Shown here one piece after another: positions 9,601 through 17,714 of a DNA stretch of 64,000 bases. Source of the stretch: CAVQFD01 sp963724695 (GTDB lineage: Bacteria > Acidobacteriota > Vicinamibacteria > Vicinamibacterales > CAVVIG01); assembly GCA_963724695.1 (NCBI GenBank), contig CAVRVW010000003.1:558001-622000 (forward strand), written 5' to 3'. Numbering within the stretch: position 1 is the first letter of the stretch; each line of letters begins with the position of its first letter. Under the pieces are notes generated by a model, which was given only the letters and a program-made list of their open reading frames with translations, did no database searches and was not told where the DNA came from. The translations under genes and the position numbers were made by a program.

Positions 9601-10767
9601 GTCATCCGCCGTCTGCAGGAAGAAACCGTTGTTGAATCGTTGCGCCGTGACGATTCCGCTCGTCTTGACCCGTGTCCCCACGAACGGCGACGCGGGTCCG
9701 CTGCCCTGAATCTCGGCGATCGAATAGACCGGCGGCGGGGGCGGCGGCGGAGCGACAACGGTCAGCAGGATGGACGTGCTCGACGTTCGCAGCTGGTCGT
9801 CGCGCACGGTCACCGGCAGCGATCGCGGACCGACTGACGCCCCGGCGGGTATCGTCGCCGAGTGCGAGAACACGTGGTCACCAGCCGTCGCATCTGGCGG
9901 CAACCCGTCGTCGACGAAGGACGTGTTGATGGCGCCACCGATGGTCGAGAGATCGGCTGCGACGGACAGCCCCGTGCTGTCCGGCGTGATCCCCGGCACG
10001 ACGGTGACGGTCAGGAGCGTCGAGCCTCCTGGGAGCACCGACGCCGGGTTGGCAAGGCCGGACGCGGTCGGATTGGTGGTCGACCCGGCAATCTGGATGT
10101 CGTCGATGCCCACCCACTCGTCGTTGCCGACGGCGTTGGTGGTCATCACCCGGAGCTGAACGAGCGGCTGATCGTCGGCGTCAGCCGGCAGCTGCGCTGA
10201 GACCGGGGTGACCTGCAGAGCGCTGGCCGCGGTGGTGGCGTCCGCGACGTACGCGTCCGGGAGATTCGTAAAGTTCCCGGTGTTACCGATGCGGTAATGC
10301 AGCGCCACCTGCTGCGCGGCGTTGTCGGCCGACGCGTCGAGATCCCTGACGCGGTACGACACCTTGACACCGGTGTAGTCCGTCGTGCGGAGGCTGATCA
10401 GGATGAACGGGGCGTCTGCCGTGCCTGAACCGTTCAGGGCGATTGTGGGATCGGCCAAAGCGAACTCGGCGACACCACCCGTTGAGAACATGTCCGGGTT
10501 GCTCTGGTTCGCGTTGACGTCGGGCGTGGTGGTGTAGTCGCCGAGGAGGGTCTGCGGGTCGACGCCGGTGCCGCTCGTCGCGTCTTCACCAAGGTAGCCG
10601 ACAATTCCCGGAACGAGGCTCCACGTATCGTGGGCGAGGATCTGGGCGCCATTGGACCAGTCCTGAACGAACGGCAGCGCCTGCGGCGCCGAGTCGGCGC
10701 GCGGGCCTGATTGGAGGACGGCCAGAGCAGCCGCCAGAAGACCGATCGCGTGGAGGACGCGCTTCAT
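6634..10767 (-). CDS. Secreted ExeM/NucH-type nuclease with Ig-like and Calx-beta domains
   Basis: 1377 residues beginning MKRVLHAIGLLAAALAV (Sec signal). In order: a jelly-roll-like N-terminal region (about 30-230); an Ig-like segment ending in a Pro-rich linker (PPPPPPVYSIAEIQGSG); an OB-fold region of the YhcR/ExeM type (about 350-600); and an endonuclease/exonuclease/phosphatase domain (about 615-940). That domain carries LTVASFNLQRFFD, DIIGLQEVENL, VIVNHLRS, ISIGDYNAFQFND and SDHDPLVAYF, so the metal-binding Asn, Glu, Asp and His-Asp residues are all present. A Big_3-like Ig repeat follows (about 945-1035), then three Calx-beta repeats. It is probably an extracellular DNase for nutrient scavenging or biofilm turnover. 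The start is 92 bp from the divergent DUF4920 gene. Confidence 0.9.
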   Translation of the reverse strand: MKRVLHAIGLLAAALAVLQSGPRADSAPQALPFVQDWSNGAQILAHDTWSLVPGIVGYLGEDATSGTGVDPQTLLGDYTTTPDVNANQSNPDMFSTGGVAEFALADPTIALNGSGTADAPFILISLRTTDYTGVKVSYRVRDLDASADNAAQQVALHYRIGNTGNFTNLPDAYVADATTAASALQVTPVSAQLPADADDQPLVQLRVMTTNAVGNDEWVGIDDIQIAGSTTNPTASGLANPASVLPGGSTLLTVTVVPGITPDSTGLSVAADLSTIGGAINTSFVDDGLPPDATAGDHVFSHSATIPAGASVGPRSLPVTVRDDQLRTSSTSILLTVVAPPPPPPPVYSIAEIQGSGPASPFVGTRVKTSGIVTAQRFNNGFFLQTADDAADADPTTSEGLFVFTSANAIPSAAAVGNLVDVVGTVAEFVPTSDPGSPPQTELVNATVTGLATGLVLPAPILLTAANTQPGGGLEQLERFEGMRVQASALTVTQATQGSLVEPTGVVASTGVFGAVITGVARPFREPGLERPEPLPAGAPSTPRFDGNPERLAVDSNGQVGPAGTLEVSAGDVVNGAVGPLDFAGRTYTILQDPVTPLVVARRGAAPSAVRAPSQDELTVASFNLQRFFDTANDPAVGSGEPVLLPAAFEARLRKASLIVRAMLRSPDIIGLQEVENLATLQALADRINDDTAAGGAPNPGYVAYLEEGNDIGGIDVGFLVKSSRVSVIDVVQEGRTATFANPGTGVLETLNDRPPLVLRATAPRPGGAPFPVTVIVNHLRSLSGVDDPVDGQRVRTKRRAQAEFLANLLQARQSANPAERIISIGDYNAFQFNDGYVDVIGTIKGQPTPASAVMLPSADLVEPDLVNLVDLVPPSDRYSYVFRGSAQVLDHALVSQALLPYLSAGGIQFARIDADFAESNRTNAATPASRLSDHDPLVAYFTLPAPAATATVLSASRNPSAFGQPVTLTALVTGNGGPVTDGAVRFEEGGAALGAPVPLDAGGRANLATSSLSLGQHLVTAVYTGADDFVTSSGSLTHSVAPGLRIGDVSIVEGDAGSVAASLTVSLSVASIETVSVTAQSSGGTAAAQVDYVPLPPSVLTFPPGTLTQTLSLAITGDRLSEAAETFFVTLSGASNALIDDGQAVGTIVDNDSFPGLFVSDTVVVEGASGTRNAVFSVRLSRASGQEVKVDFGTADETALAASDYVATAGTLSFPAGTIQRTVLVPISGDRIAEDNQTFFLDLSNPSGAQLGDPRGRATILDDDFAFLSIDNAAGSEPPAGTADFLFTVRLSSPSERDVRVSYSTSNLTARAGADYIGVPPSPPLTLVIPAGALSRTIAVRVLPDAADETPEAFLVTLHRAEHAFIKDAIGVGTIR

Positions 10768-10844
10768 CCTAGATGAGCCATATTAGCCCGGCCGGGTATT
10801 GGATTCTCGCCAAAAGTGTGTCTGCGCGGCCGCCCGGCGTCCGG

Positions 10845-10850
10845 TATACT
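10845..10850 (+). promoter_or_regulatory. Candidate -10 box for the DUF4920 gene
   Basis: TATACT lies 9 bases before the ATG at 10860, giving a predicted transcription start almost at the start codon and little room for a ribosome site. No convincing -35 box is visible. Transcript may be leaderless; this is inference from spacing alone. Confidence 0.3.
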
Positions 10851-10859
10851 TTCCGACAT

Positions 10860-11327
10860 ATGCGTAACATTCTTCGTCTTCTTTCGGCGGCGGGCACCAT
10901 CGGACTCCTGGCCTGGTCCACGACGGCGCGCGCGGCTGACCCGCAGAAATTCGGTGCCGGCGTCTCGCTCGAAACGACGACGCCGATCGCCAGCCTTGTC
11001 GAAGGGCCGGCCGCCTTCGAGGGCCGCACGGTCCGTGTCGAAGGCGTCGTGAACGCGGTTTGTACTGAAATGGGCTGCTGGATGGCGTTGACCCCGACGG
11101 CCGATGCCAAAGGACAGACCCTTCGCATCAAGGTCGACGATGGGGTCATCGTCTTCCCGGTGACGGCGAAGGGGAAGCGCGCGGTGGCCCAGGGTGTGGT
11201 TCAGCGCGTCGGCAACGATCCCGAGAACCGGGAGGCCGCTGCCGAGCACGCCAGAGCCACCGGCGCGCCGGCCGCTGACCCGCTCAGGAACTGGCAGATC
11301 AAGGCGACCGGCGCTCTGGTCTACTAG
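10860..11327 (+). CDS. Secreted DUF4920 domain protein
   Basis: 155 residues starting at ATG 10860 with an N-terminal signal peptide (RNILRLLSAAGTIGLL, cleavage likely after ARA). The body matches DUF4920: a small OB-like fold with the conserved AVCTEMGCWMAL cysteine pair, followed by LRIKVDDGVIVFPVTAKGKRAV and a C-terminal KATGALVY. The family is periplasmic and has no established reaction; the paired cysteines next to a tryptophan suggest metal or thiol chemistry, but that is inference. It is the first gene of a plus-strand unit divergent from the nuclease gene. Confidence 0.85.
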   Translation: MRNILRLLSAAGTIGLLAWSTTARAADPQKFGAGVSLETTTPIASLVEGPAAFEGRTVRVEGVVNAVCTEMGCWMALTPTADAKGQTLRIKVDDGVIVFPVTAKGKRAVAQGVVQRVGNDPENREAAAEHARATGAPAADPLRNWQIKATGALVY

Positions 11328-11345
11328 AGCGGAAGCCCCCGGTTC

Positions 11346-12596
11346 CTAACCTGCCAGAGTGACCGCGAGGTTCGAGAAGGCGCGCGCGAAGCGGGCGAGC
11401 GACGGGACGTCGACCGCCGCGGGCCAGCGGTCGTCTCGGCTGTGGAAGAAGGGGCTGCTGCCGAGAAGCGACACGTAGCGCCCACCGCCCAGGTGGACGT
11501 TGCGCGCTTCGCCGCCGGGTGTCGTGCCAATCGGCACACGCTGCTCCACGCCCGTGCCTGCCGCGGTCATTGCCGCGACGGCCATCGCGCCGATCTCCTC
11601 GGCCGAGCATTGCAGCCGCGGCCGGCCGCCGGCGGCGCCGATGTTGGCGCCGAAGTGCATCCACGCGTGCGCCGCCTTGATGATGCCAGGACGATGCTCG
11701 ATGAAGGCGTCAAGTCCCTGGTGGCCCAGTTCGTGGCCGCTCGATGCCACAAAGAGCACGGTGCGCGAGGGCTTCAGGGAAGCCACGTGCCGGATGGTCT
11801 CGAGCCAGCAGACCAGCCCGCCGCCGCGTTCGGCTGCGCACTGCCACCATCCGCTCCGCGGCGTCATCACAATCACCGGCGCCAGTTCCGCACGCCGGCC
11901 CACGACGGTCGCGACGACGTTGACCGCCTCAGCCGGTGTCCTCGTTGCGTGAGCCACGACATGCGCGGCAACGCTCTCCGCAGCGCGAGCGTCGAGCCAG
12001 GCTCCCTGATCCGATCCGACCTGCAGTGCGGGCAACCCGTACGGCGAGGCAAACGCCACGGCGTTGCTCGGGGTCAGCCCGGGCCGCGCGCCGTCGGTGA
12101 CGACGATGATGGCGCGGTACGACGTTGATCGCCGGAGGTCGGCGAGGCGCTGGCCCTCGGTCGAAATGCCCGCCTGATCCAGGCGCACGAGGGGGAACTC
12201 CACGGCCGACCCCTCCCGGCCCAATCGGCCACGCAGGCCCGCCGCATCGGTGAAGCTTCCGTCGAAGAGGGGCAGGGCTTCGAGGCGCCGGTCGCCGCAC
12301 TGGACGAATGCCTCGTGAACGTCCACCCGGCCCAGCTTGAAGGTCTCCGTCGCGGCCTGGCCGCCGGCGCCGGCTGCGAGATCCCGCAGCCACACGGCGG
12401 ACCGGTTGTCCACGTCCGTGGCGGTCCGATGAATACCCTGTGCGTCGTACGCGCGAACGACGTCAGCCGCCCGCGCCTCGATACCGTCACCGGCAGTCGG
12501 CCCCTGCGCCGCGATCAGGCGGCCAAGGCCGCGGCCCGCCACCAGCCAGCCTGCCGATGCGCCGACGGCTGCTCGAAGAAAATCAGCGCGAGTCAT
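11346..12596 (-). CDS. M28-like peptidase-fold protein with incomplete zinc site
   Basis: 416 residues with a signal resembling a Tat leader (MTRADFLRAAVGASAG). A protease-associated-like insert lies around 90-220, then an M28 aminopeptidase-like core. The second half of the core is conserved (TVLFVASSGHELGHQGLDAF), as is the late FHSRDD loop. The first metal site, normally an H-x-D in a VxxHxD stretch followed by GADDNASG, is replaced by IVMTPRSGWWQCAAERGGG, so the His and Asp zinc ligands are missing. It is likely a non-catalytic or altered-specificity exported relative. It is convergent with the DUF4920 gene. Confidence 0.7.
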   Translation of the reverse strand: MTRADFLRAAVGASAGWLVAGRGLGRLIAAQGPTAGDGIEARAADVVRAYDAQGIHRTATDVDNRSAVWLRDLAAGAGGQAATETFKLGRVDVHEAFVQCGDRRLEALPLFDGSFTDAAGLRGRLGREGSAVEFPLVRLDQAGISTEGQRLADLRRSTSYRAIIVVTDGARPGLTPSNAVAFASPYGLPALQVGSDQGAWLDARAAESVAAHVVAHATRTPAEAVNVVATVVGRRAELAPVIVMTPRSGWWQCAAERGGGLVCWLETIRHVASLKPSRTVLFVASSGHELGHQGLDAFIEHRPGIIKAAHAWMHFGANIGAAGGRPRLQCSAEEIGAMAVAAMTAAGTGVEQRVPIGTTPGGEARNVHLGGGRYVSLLGSSPFFHSRDDRWPAAVDVPSLARFARAFSNLAVTLAG

Positions 12597-12625
12597 CGTC
12601 CCCTCTCATTCACCCGGTCACCCGG

Positions 12626-13663
12626 TCAGATTCCGTCGGTCGGCGCCGCGACGAGCATCAGCCGTCCCTTCAGTCCCGAAGAAACCAGCACGGTGTTCGT
12701 GTCGGTGACGATGACGCCCTCGACACCATCCAGGCGCTCGATGAGCGCCATGCCTTTCTCTGGCCCCATCACGAACACGCCGGTCGAGAGCGCATCCGCC
12801 AGAAGCGCTCGGGCCGTCACGATGGTCACGCTTCGGCATCCGCGGGCCGGCTCGCCCAAATCCGGATCGAGCAGATGATGGTAACGCCGGCCCCCGTCCA
12901 GGAAGAAGCGCTCGTAGTCGCCAGATGTGCTGAAGGTGCCGTCGGACAGATCCAGGGAGGCAAAGATTGCGTCAACAGGGCCTCGGGGATCCCGGATCGC
13001 GACGCGCCAAGGACGACCGCCGCGCTGCCCGCCCACGTAGAGGTCGCCACCCGCCTGCATCATGAAGTCGTCGATCCCGCGGCTGTGGAAAATGGCGACG
13101 CCTCGGTCGACCGCATAGCCCTTGCCGATGCCACCGAGGTGCACGCGCGCACCACGCTTCTCGATGAAGGCCGTGCCCGCGCCGGCATCGATCTGCACCG
13201 TTCGGTAGTTCACGAGCGGCAGCCGCGCACGTACCGCCGCGGGGTCGGGAATGCGGTTGTCTTGATCGTGATCGAAGCGCCAGAGGTCGGACAAGGCGCC
13301 GAACGTGATGTCGAACTTGCCATCGGTCAGGTCGCCGGCCGCACGCGCGGCCTGAAGCACCTCGATCACTTCGGGGCTCACGGCGACCGGGGCGACACCG
13401 GCGGCCTCGTTCAACCGCTGAACGTCGCTCTTCGGCCGCCAGACGCTCATCAGCCCTTCGAGTCGGTCGAACTCCGCAAAGACCTGGTCGAAGGCCGAAA
13501 CGGCGGCGGCCTCGTTCGTTGTCCAGGCAGACAGTCGCAGCTCCGAGCCCATCGTCTGTCGGGTTCGCTCGACGAGCCTGGCCGTGGGCGCCGGCGACGG
13601 CGCGTCCCGGCACGCCGCGGCCAGCAGGGCCAGAGTGAAGACGAGGGGCTTGACGGCGGTCAC
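12626..13663 (-). CDS. apbE: FAD:protein FMN transferase ApbE
   Basis: The GTG at 13663 gives a 345-residue lipoprotein (TLALLAAAC, Cys at about 18). The in-frame start further upstream would overlap the divergent sigma factor. ApbE motifs are present: TMGSELRL, DRLEGLMSVWRPKSDVQRLN, FDITFGALSDLW, VHLGGIGKGYAVDRG, MMQAGGDLYVGG, the TSGDYERFF segment and ALLADALSTGVFVMG with the metal-binding Asp/Thr. The enzyme transfers FMN from FAD to a Thr/Ser in target proteins outside the cytoplasm. A plausible substrate, an FMN-binding-domain protein, is encoded at 18401-18946. The gene is divergent from the sigma factor at 13695. Confidence 0.95.
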   Translation of the reverse strand: MTAVKPLVFTLALLAAACRDAPSPAPTARLVERTRQTMGSELRLSAWTTNEAAAVSAFDQVFAEFDRLEGLMSVWRPKSDVQRLNEAAGVAPVAVSPEVIEVLQAARAAGDLTDGKFDITFGALSDLWRFDHDQDNRIPDPAAVRARLPLVNYRTVQIDAGAGTAFIEKRGARVHLGGIGKGYAVDRGVAIFHSRGIDDFMMQAGGDLYVGGQRGGRPWRVAIRDPRGPVDAIFASLDLSDGTFSTSGDYERFFLDGGRRYHHLLDPDLGEPARGCRSVTIVTARALLADALSTGVFVMGPEKGMALIERLDGVEGVIVTDTNTVLVSSGLKGRLMLVAAPTDGI

Positions 13664-13694
13664 GGCAGCGAGTCGGATGATACCCTGACGGACA

Positions 13695-14630
13695 GTGGGA
13701 GAGCCGACGACCCTCGACGAGCGAACCCTCGATCGGCTGTACGCAAAAGGCGAAGGCGAACGCTGGCAGCTGTCGAGCGCCTCGTTCCGCCGCGCGCTCG
13801 ACGCGAGCGTCGCCAAGGCGTTTGCCCATGGTCAGCCGTCCGCACGAGAGGTCGAGCAGTACCTGGCCTCTCTGAACCTGGCCGACCTCGCGTTGGCGTC
13901 GGCGTGCATCGACGGCCACGACGCGGCCTGGGAGCACTTCGTGCGCGAGCACCGTCCGGCGCTCTATCGGGCCGCCGACGCGATCGATCCGAGCGGGGGA
14001 GCCCGGTTGCTCGCCGACGCGATCTACGCTGACCTGTTCGGCCTCGCGAACAGCGACGGCGTGCGCCAGCCGCTCTTGCGGTTCTTCCACGGGCGCAGTT
14101 CCCTGAAGACGTGGCTGCGTGCCGTGCTCGCGCAGCGGCTGGTGGATGCGAAACGCGTGGAGCGCCGGATGGTGCCGTTGCCGGACGATGACGAGGTGAA
14201 TCGCGCGCGCAGGCCGGATGCCCCCGGTTCGCCGGGAGCGGCGCCCGACCCGGAGCGCGAGCGATACGTGGATCTCGTCGGGCGAGCGCTGGGCCTCGCG
14301 GTCGGCAGGCTGACCCCGCGGGATCGGCTCAGGCTGGGCTGCTACTATGCGCAGCGCTTGACGCTCGCCGAGACCGGCCGCCTGCTGCGCGAGCACGAAG
14401 CGACCGTGTCCCGGCAGCTGGCCGGGACGCGCAGGGCTCTCAGAAGGGATGTGGAAACGCAGCTGAAGCGCGATGCCGGCCTCGGCGATGCCGAGCTGGC
14501 GGACTGCCTGCGCTCGGCAGTCGAAGATGCCGGGCCGATCGACCTCGGCGAGATTCTCGAGGTGAGCAGTTCGGAGCGCGTGCGCAAGAAATCCCCGGCG
14601 GATCGTTCTGAGGAAAGAGCCACGCCATGA
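13695..14630 (+). CDS. ECF-like RNA polymerase sigma factor
   Basis: 311 residues from a GTG at 13695. A region-2-like helical core (about 80-155) includes HDAAWEHFVREHRPALYRAA and SSLKTWLRAVLAQRLVDAKR. A region-4 helix-turn-helix lies at about 200-255 (LTPRDRLRLGCYYAQRLTLA then HEATVSRQLAGTRRAL). The long N-terminal extension and tail are unusual for a minimal ECF factor. The stop overlaps the start of the next gene by four bases, and that gene encodes a zinc-binding anti-sigma factor, so the two are translationally coupled. The regulon is not evident. Confidence 0.85.
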   Translation: MGEPTTLDERTLDRLYAKGEGERWQLSSASFRRALDASVAKAFAHGQPSAREVEQYLASLNLADLALASACIDGHDAAWEHFVREHRPALYRAADAIDPSGGARLLADAIYADLFGLANSDGVRQPLLRFFHGRSSLKTWLRAVLAQRLVDAKRVERRMVPLPDDDEVNRARRPDAPGSPGAAPDPERERYVDLVGRALGLAVGRLTPRDRLRLGCYYAQRLTLAETGRLLREHEATVSRQLAGTRRALRRDVETQLKRDAGLGDAELADCLRSAVEDAGPIDLGEILEVSSSERVRKKSPADRSEERATP

Positions 14631-15655
14631 CCGACCCCTGTATCGACGCCGAAGTGCTTGCGGCCTGGATTGACGGGGCGCTCGACCAACGGGCTGCGGG
14701 GGAGGTGGAGCGCCACGCCGCCCAGTGCGCCCGGTGCCAGGCAATGCTCGCGACGTTTGTCCGGACCGAGCTGGCGCCATCGCCGTCTCAGGCCAGGCAG
14801 GCTCCATGGTGGCAATCCTTCCAGGTTCGGTGGCTCGTGCCGGTCGCCGCGGCGGCCACGGCCGTTGCGATTCGGATTGCGGTGCCTGGGAGTCCGAGGC
14901 CGGAGGGCGAGGTGGCCAGGGCACCGTCGCCTCCCGCTGCTGGACCTCCCGCACAATCGCCCGCAGCGCCCTTGGCTGCCGCGGAGCCGTCCGGTGCGAC
15001 CCCCGATGCGAACCAGCGCCAGACGGCGCCGGCGCGCAAGGAGGGGCCGGCTGGTTCGCGTCAGGAAGCGGCGCCAGGCCCGGCGCCGCAGGAGGAGCGT
15101 GCGAACACGCTGGCCGCTGCCGAGCGCCGCGCGGCCGAAGCCGCTTCCTCGACGCGCGCCGACGGGCTGAGCCGCAGCCGCGAGGCAGCCTTGAGCCCGG
15201 CATCGGCCGATGCCGCGATGGTGTTTGCTTCGCGCGACGGAACCGTGCGCTGGCGGCTTGCCGGTCCCCTCGTCGAGCGGTCGACCGATGGCGGCTCGAC
15301 ATGGGTCGCCGCACCTCTGGGCAGAGCGGCGGAGCAGGACGGCCGGGCAGCGGCGCCTCTGGCGACCGCCGCCCCTGCTGCGGCCGCGCCTGCTGACGCG
15401 ACTCTCGACCTTGGTCCGGCCATCGTCGCTGGCGATGCACCGACCGCTTTGGTGTGCTGGTTCGTCGGACCGCGCGGCGCTGTGTGGATCACGACTGATG
15501 GCGGTCAACAATTCCGCCGAGTCACCGTGACGGGCGAACCCGACCTTCGCACGGTGAGGGCACGCGACGCCCGCTCGGCCGACGTGACCACCGTTGACGG
15601 CCGCACCTTCCACACTGACGACGGCGGCGCCACCTGGACGATCACTGGTCCTTAG
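14627..15655 (+). CDS. Transmembrane anti-sigma factor with C-terminal Asp-box (YCF48-like) sensor domain
   Basis: 342 residues. The N-terminus is a zf-HC2/ZAS domain with H30-x3-C34-x2-C37, which binds the sigma factor encoded just upstream. One transmembrane helix (about 66-86) follows, then a long Ala/Pro-rich linker. The C-terminal domain (about 200-342) contains three Asp-box-like turns (STDGGSTW, TTDGGQQF and HTDDGGATW), as in BNR/YCF48 propeller blades. I infer that this domain sits outside the membrane and senses an envelope signal, which is an unusual sensor for an anti-sigma factor. The fold is only a partial propeller. Confidence 0.85.
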   Translation: MTDPCIDAEVLAAWIDGALDQRAAGEVERHAAQCARCQAMLATFVRTELAPSPSQARQAPWWQSFQVRWLVPVAAAATAVAIRIAVPGSPRPEGEVARAPSPPAAGPPAQSPAAPLAAAEPSGATPDANQRQTAPARKEGPAGSRQEAAPGPAPQEERANTLAAAERRAAEAASSTRADGLSRSREAALSPASADAAMVFASRDGTVRWRLAGPLVERSTDGGSTWVAAPLGRAAEQDGRAAAPLATAAPAAAAPADATLDLGPAIVAGDAPTALVCWFVGPRGAVWITTDGGQQFRRVTVTGEPDLRTVRARDARSADVTTVDGRTFHTDDGGATWTITGP

Positions 15656-15893
15656 TGCTTGGGTCTTGGTCCTTAGGCGGTCCTTCGTCCTTGGGCGGTC
15701 CTTGGGTCCTTAGCTTGGGCGGTCCTTAGTCCTCAGGCCGACTCTTGGTCCCGATCCCCGATCCCTGTTCTCCGTTCCCCGTTCCCCGTTCCCCGTTTCC
15801 TGTTCTCCGTTCCCTGCAAGATTTCCCACCCGGCTCCGTTCTAAGGACAAGCGCCGGCAACGAACCAGCCGGACAAGAACAGGAGCGATTCTC
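15656..15893. repeat. Simple-repeat intergenic region (GTCCTTRG and GTTCCCC arrays)
   Basis: No gene here. 15660-15755 holds about seven imperfect copies of a GTCCTTRG/CTTGG unit. 15760-15822 holds a heptamer array of the CCGTTCC/CCCGTTC type. The last 70 bases contain GGACAAGAACAGGAGCGATT, with a ribosome site before the DUF4139 start. Confidence 0.7.
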
Positions 15894-17417
15894 ATGACTG
15901 CACGATTCCTCACGGTTCTCGGAGGCTCAGTGATTGCGTTGGGCCTCCTCGCCGCAGGCTCCGGGCTCCAGGCTTCCGGCTCCGGGGGCCTCAGGCCCGG
16001 AGCCCCTGAAGCCGGAAGTCCGAAGCCCGGAGTCGGCGAACAAGCCCAGGACGGCGGGCAGACGACCATCGACGATCAAGTGGGTCTCGCGCTGACGGTC
16101 TACAACTCGGACATCGCGCTCGTCCGCGACGTCCGCACCCTTCGGATCCCGCGCGGCACGTTCGACTTGCGATTCATGGACATCGCGGCCACGGTCAACC
16201 CGGCGACCGTGCACTTCCGATCCCTGACCGAGCCGGCGCGCCTCGGTGTGCTCGAACAGAACTATGAGTACGACCTGCTCGATCCCGAAAAGCTGTTGCG
16301 CAAGTATGTCGGCCGCGACGTGACACTCGTGCGGACGCTGCAGCAGAACGGCGCCACGCGCGAAGAGGCGGTCACGGCGCGGCTCCTCAGCTACAACACG
16401 CAGCCGGTGTGGCAGATCAACGGCGAGATCGTCACCGGGTATCGCGCCGACCACATCCGCTTTCCGTCGCTGCCGGGCAACCTCTACTCGACCCCAACCC
16501 TCATCTGGACGCTCGACAACACGGGCGCCTCCGATCATCGCGTCGAGGCGACCTATCTTGCCGGGAGCCTGAAGTGGAACGCGGACTACGTGCTGACGGT
16601 CGGCCGCGACGACAAGGCGGCGGATCTCGACGGCTGGGTGACGCTCGTCAACGGCAGCGGCACCTCGTTCAGGAACGCGTCGCTGCAGCTCGTCGCCGGC
16701 GACCTGAACCGGGTCCGCCAGGCCATGAACCGTGTGCTCGAAGAGGATGGGCGGCGCGAGCGCGTGGCGGCCGCCGCACCGCTGATGAGCGAGGAGAGCT
16801 TCTCCGACTACCACCTCTACACCATGGGCCGGCCGACGACCATCAACAACAGCGAGACCAAGCAGGTGAGCCTGCTCGAAGGGACCGGCGTGCCCGTGCT
16901 CAAGCGCTATGTCGTCAACGGACAGGCGTTCTACTACCGGAACGCGCGCAACCCGGGGGCGCCGCTGAAGGACGACGTGCAGGTGCTGTATCAGTTCAAG
17001 AACGAGGCGAAGGCCGGGCTCGGGATGCCAATGCCGGCCGGCGTGGTCCGGGTGTATCAGGCCGACTCCAAGAGCAGCCTGCAGTTTGTCGGCGAAGACC
17101 GGATCGTGCATACGCCGAAGGATGAGGTCCTCAACGTCAAGATCGGCCACGCCTTCGACGTCGTGAGCGAGCGCAGGCAGACCGATTTCCAGAAGATCGC
17201 CTCGAACGTCTACGAGATGGAGTTCGAGATCGTGATCAGGAACCACAAGGCGACGCCGGTGACTGTCGAAGTGAACGAGCCGCTCGGCGGCACGTGGACC
17301 ATGCTGAGAAGCTCGTACGCGTGGACCAAGACCGACGCCTGGGCGGCGCAGTTCATGGTGCCGGTGGCGGTCGACGGCACGTCGACGCTGCGATACCGGG
17401 TGCGGGTGACGTACTAA
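15894..17417 (+). CDS. Secreted DUF4139 domain protein
   Basis: 507 residues, start ATG 15894 with AGGAG six bases upstream. A signal peptide (LTVLGGSVIALGLLAAGSGL) is followed by a low-complexity Gly/Pro/Ser linker (about 23-50) encoded by a palindromic repeat. The DUF4139 body includes LTVYNSDIALVRDVRTL, VGRDVTLVRTLQ, LIWTLDNTGASDHRVEATYL, LKWNADYVLTVGRDDKAADL and GLGMPMPAGVVRVYQADS. The family is a beta-rich envelope protein related to mucoidy and outer-membrane beta-barrel/DUF4140 proteins, with no reaction known. The gene is flanked on both sides by heptamer arrays in opposite orientation. Confidence 0.85.
   Translation: MTARFLTVLGGSVIALGLLAAGSGLQASGSGGLRPGAPEAGSPKPGVGEQAQDGGQTTIDDQVGLALTVYNSDIALVRDVRTLRIPRGTFDLRFMDIAATVNPATVHFRSLTEPARLGVLEQNYEYDLLDPEKLLRKYVGRDVTLVRTLQQNGATREEAVTARLLSYNTQPVWQINGEIVTGYRADHIRFPSLPGNLYSTPTLIWTLDNTGASDHRVEATYLAGSLKWNADYVLTVGRDDKAADLDGWVTLVNGSGTSFRNASLQLVAGDLNRVRQAMNRVLEEDGRRERVAAAAPLMSEESFSDYHLYTMGRPTTINNSETKQVSLLEGTGVPVLKRYVVNGQAFYYRNARNPGAPLKDDVQVLYQFKNEAKAGLGMPMPAGVVRVYQADSKSSLQFVGEDRIVHTPKDEVLNVKIGHAFDVVSERRQTDFQKIASNVYEMEFEIVIRNHKATPVTVEVNEPLGGTWTMLRSSYAWTKTDAWAAQFMVPVAVDGTSTLRYRVRVTY
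15952..16042. repeat. Imperfect palindromic insert within the DUF4139 gene
   Basis: GGCTCCGGGCTCCAGGCTTC-type units on the left are mirrored by CCCGGAGCCCCTGAAGCCGG-type units on the right, around the centre at about 15993. The segment stays in frame and encodes only linker residues after the signal peptide. Confidence 0.6.
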
Positions 17418-17465
17418 CAGGGAACAGGGAGCAGGGAACAGGGAACGGGGAACAGGGAACGGAGA
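17418..17465. repeat. Heptamer array GGGAACR after DUF4139
   Basis: About six imperfect tandem copies of CAGGGAA/CGGGGAA directly follow the DUF4139 stop. They are the reverse complement of the array at about 15760-15822, so the gene lies between inverted arrays. The rest of 17466-17714 has no gene that I can support. Confidence 0.7.
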
Positions 17466-17714
17466 AGCCGCCTCCGCGCGAAGCGCTTCGGCGAGCCTGG
17501 CCCAAGCTGGCGTGGGAGGTGTGAGCGAGCGAAGGCCGGGGGCGTGCCGTGCAGTTTCTGCACGGCGCGTCTCGCCGTACGTCACCCCAGCCGTATCCAC
17601 GGCGGCCTGCCAGAGGTAATGTTCACAGAGAGTTGCTCGGCACTGACCGGTCTGGTCCGGCACGTGTCTTGCCCTGCGATTGGTCATCTCATGCTTGCCA
17701 CGAAAGGGGAGCCC

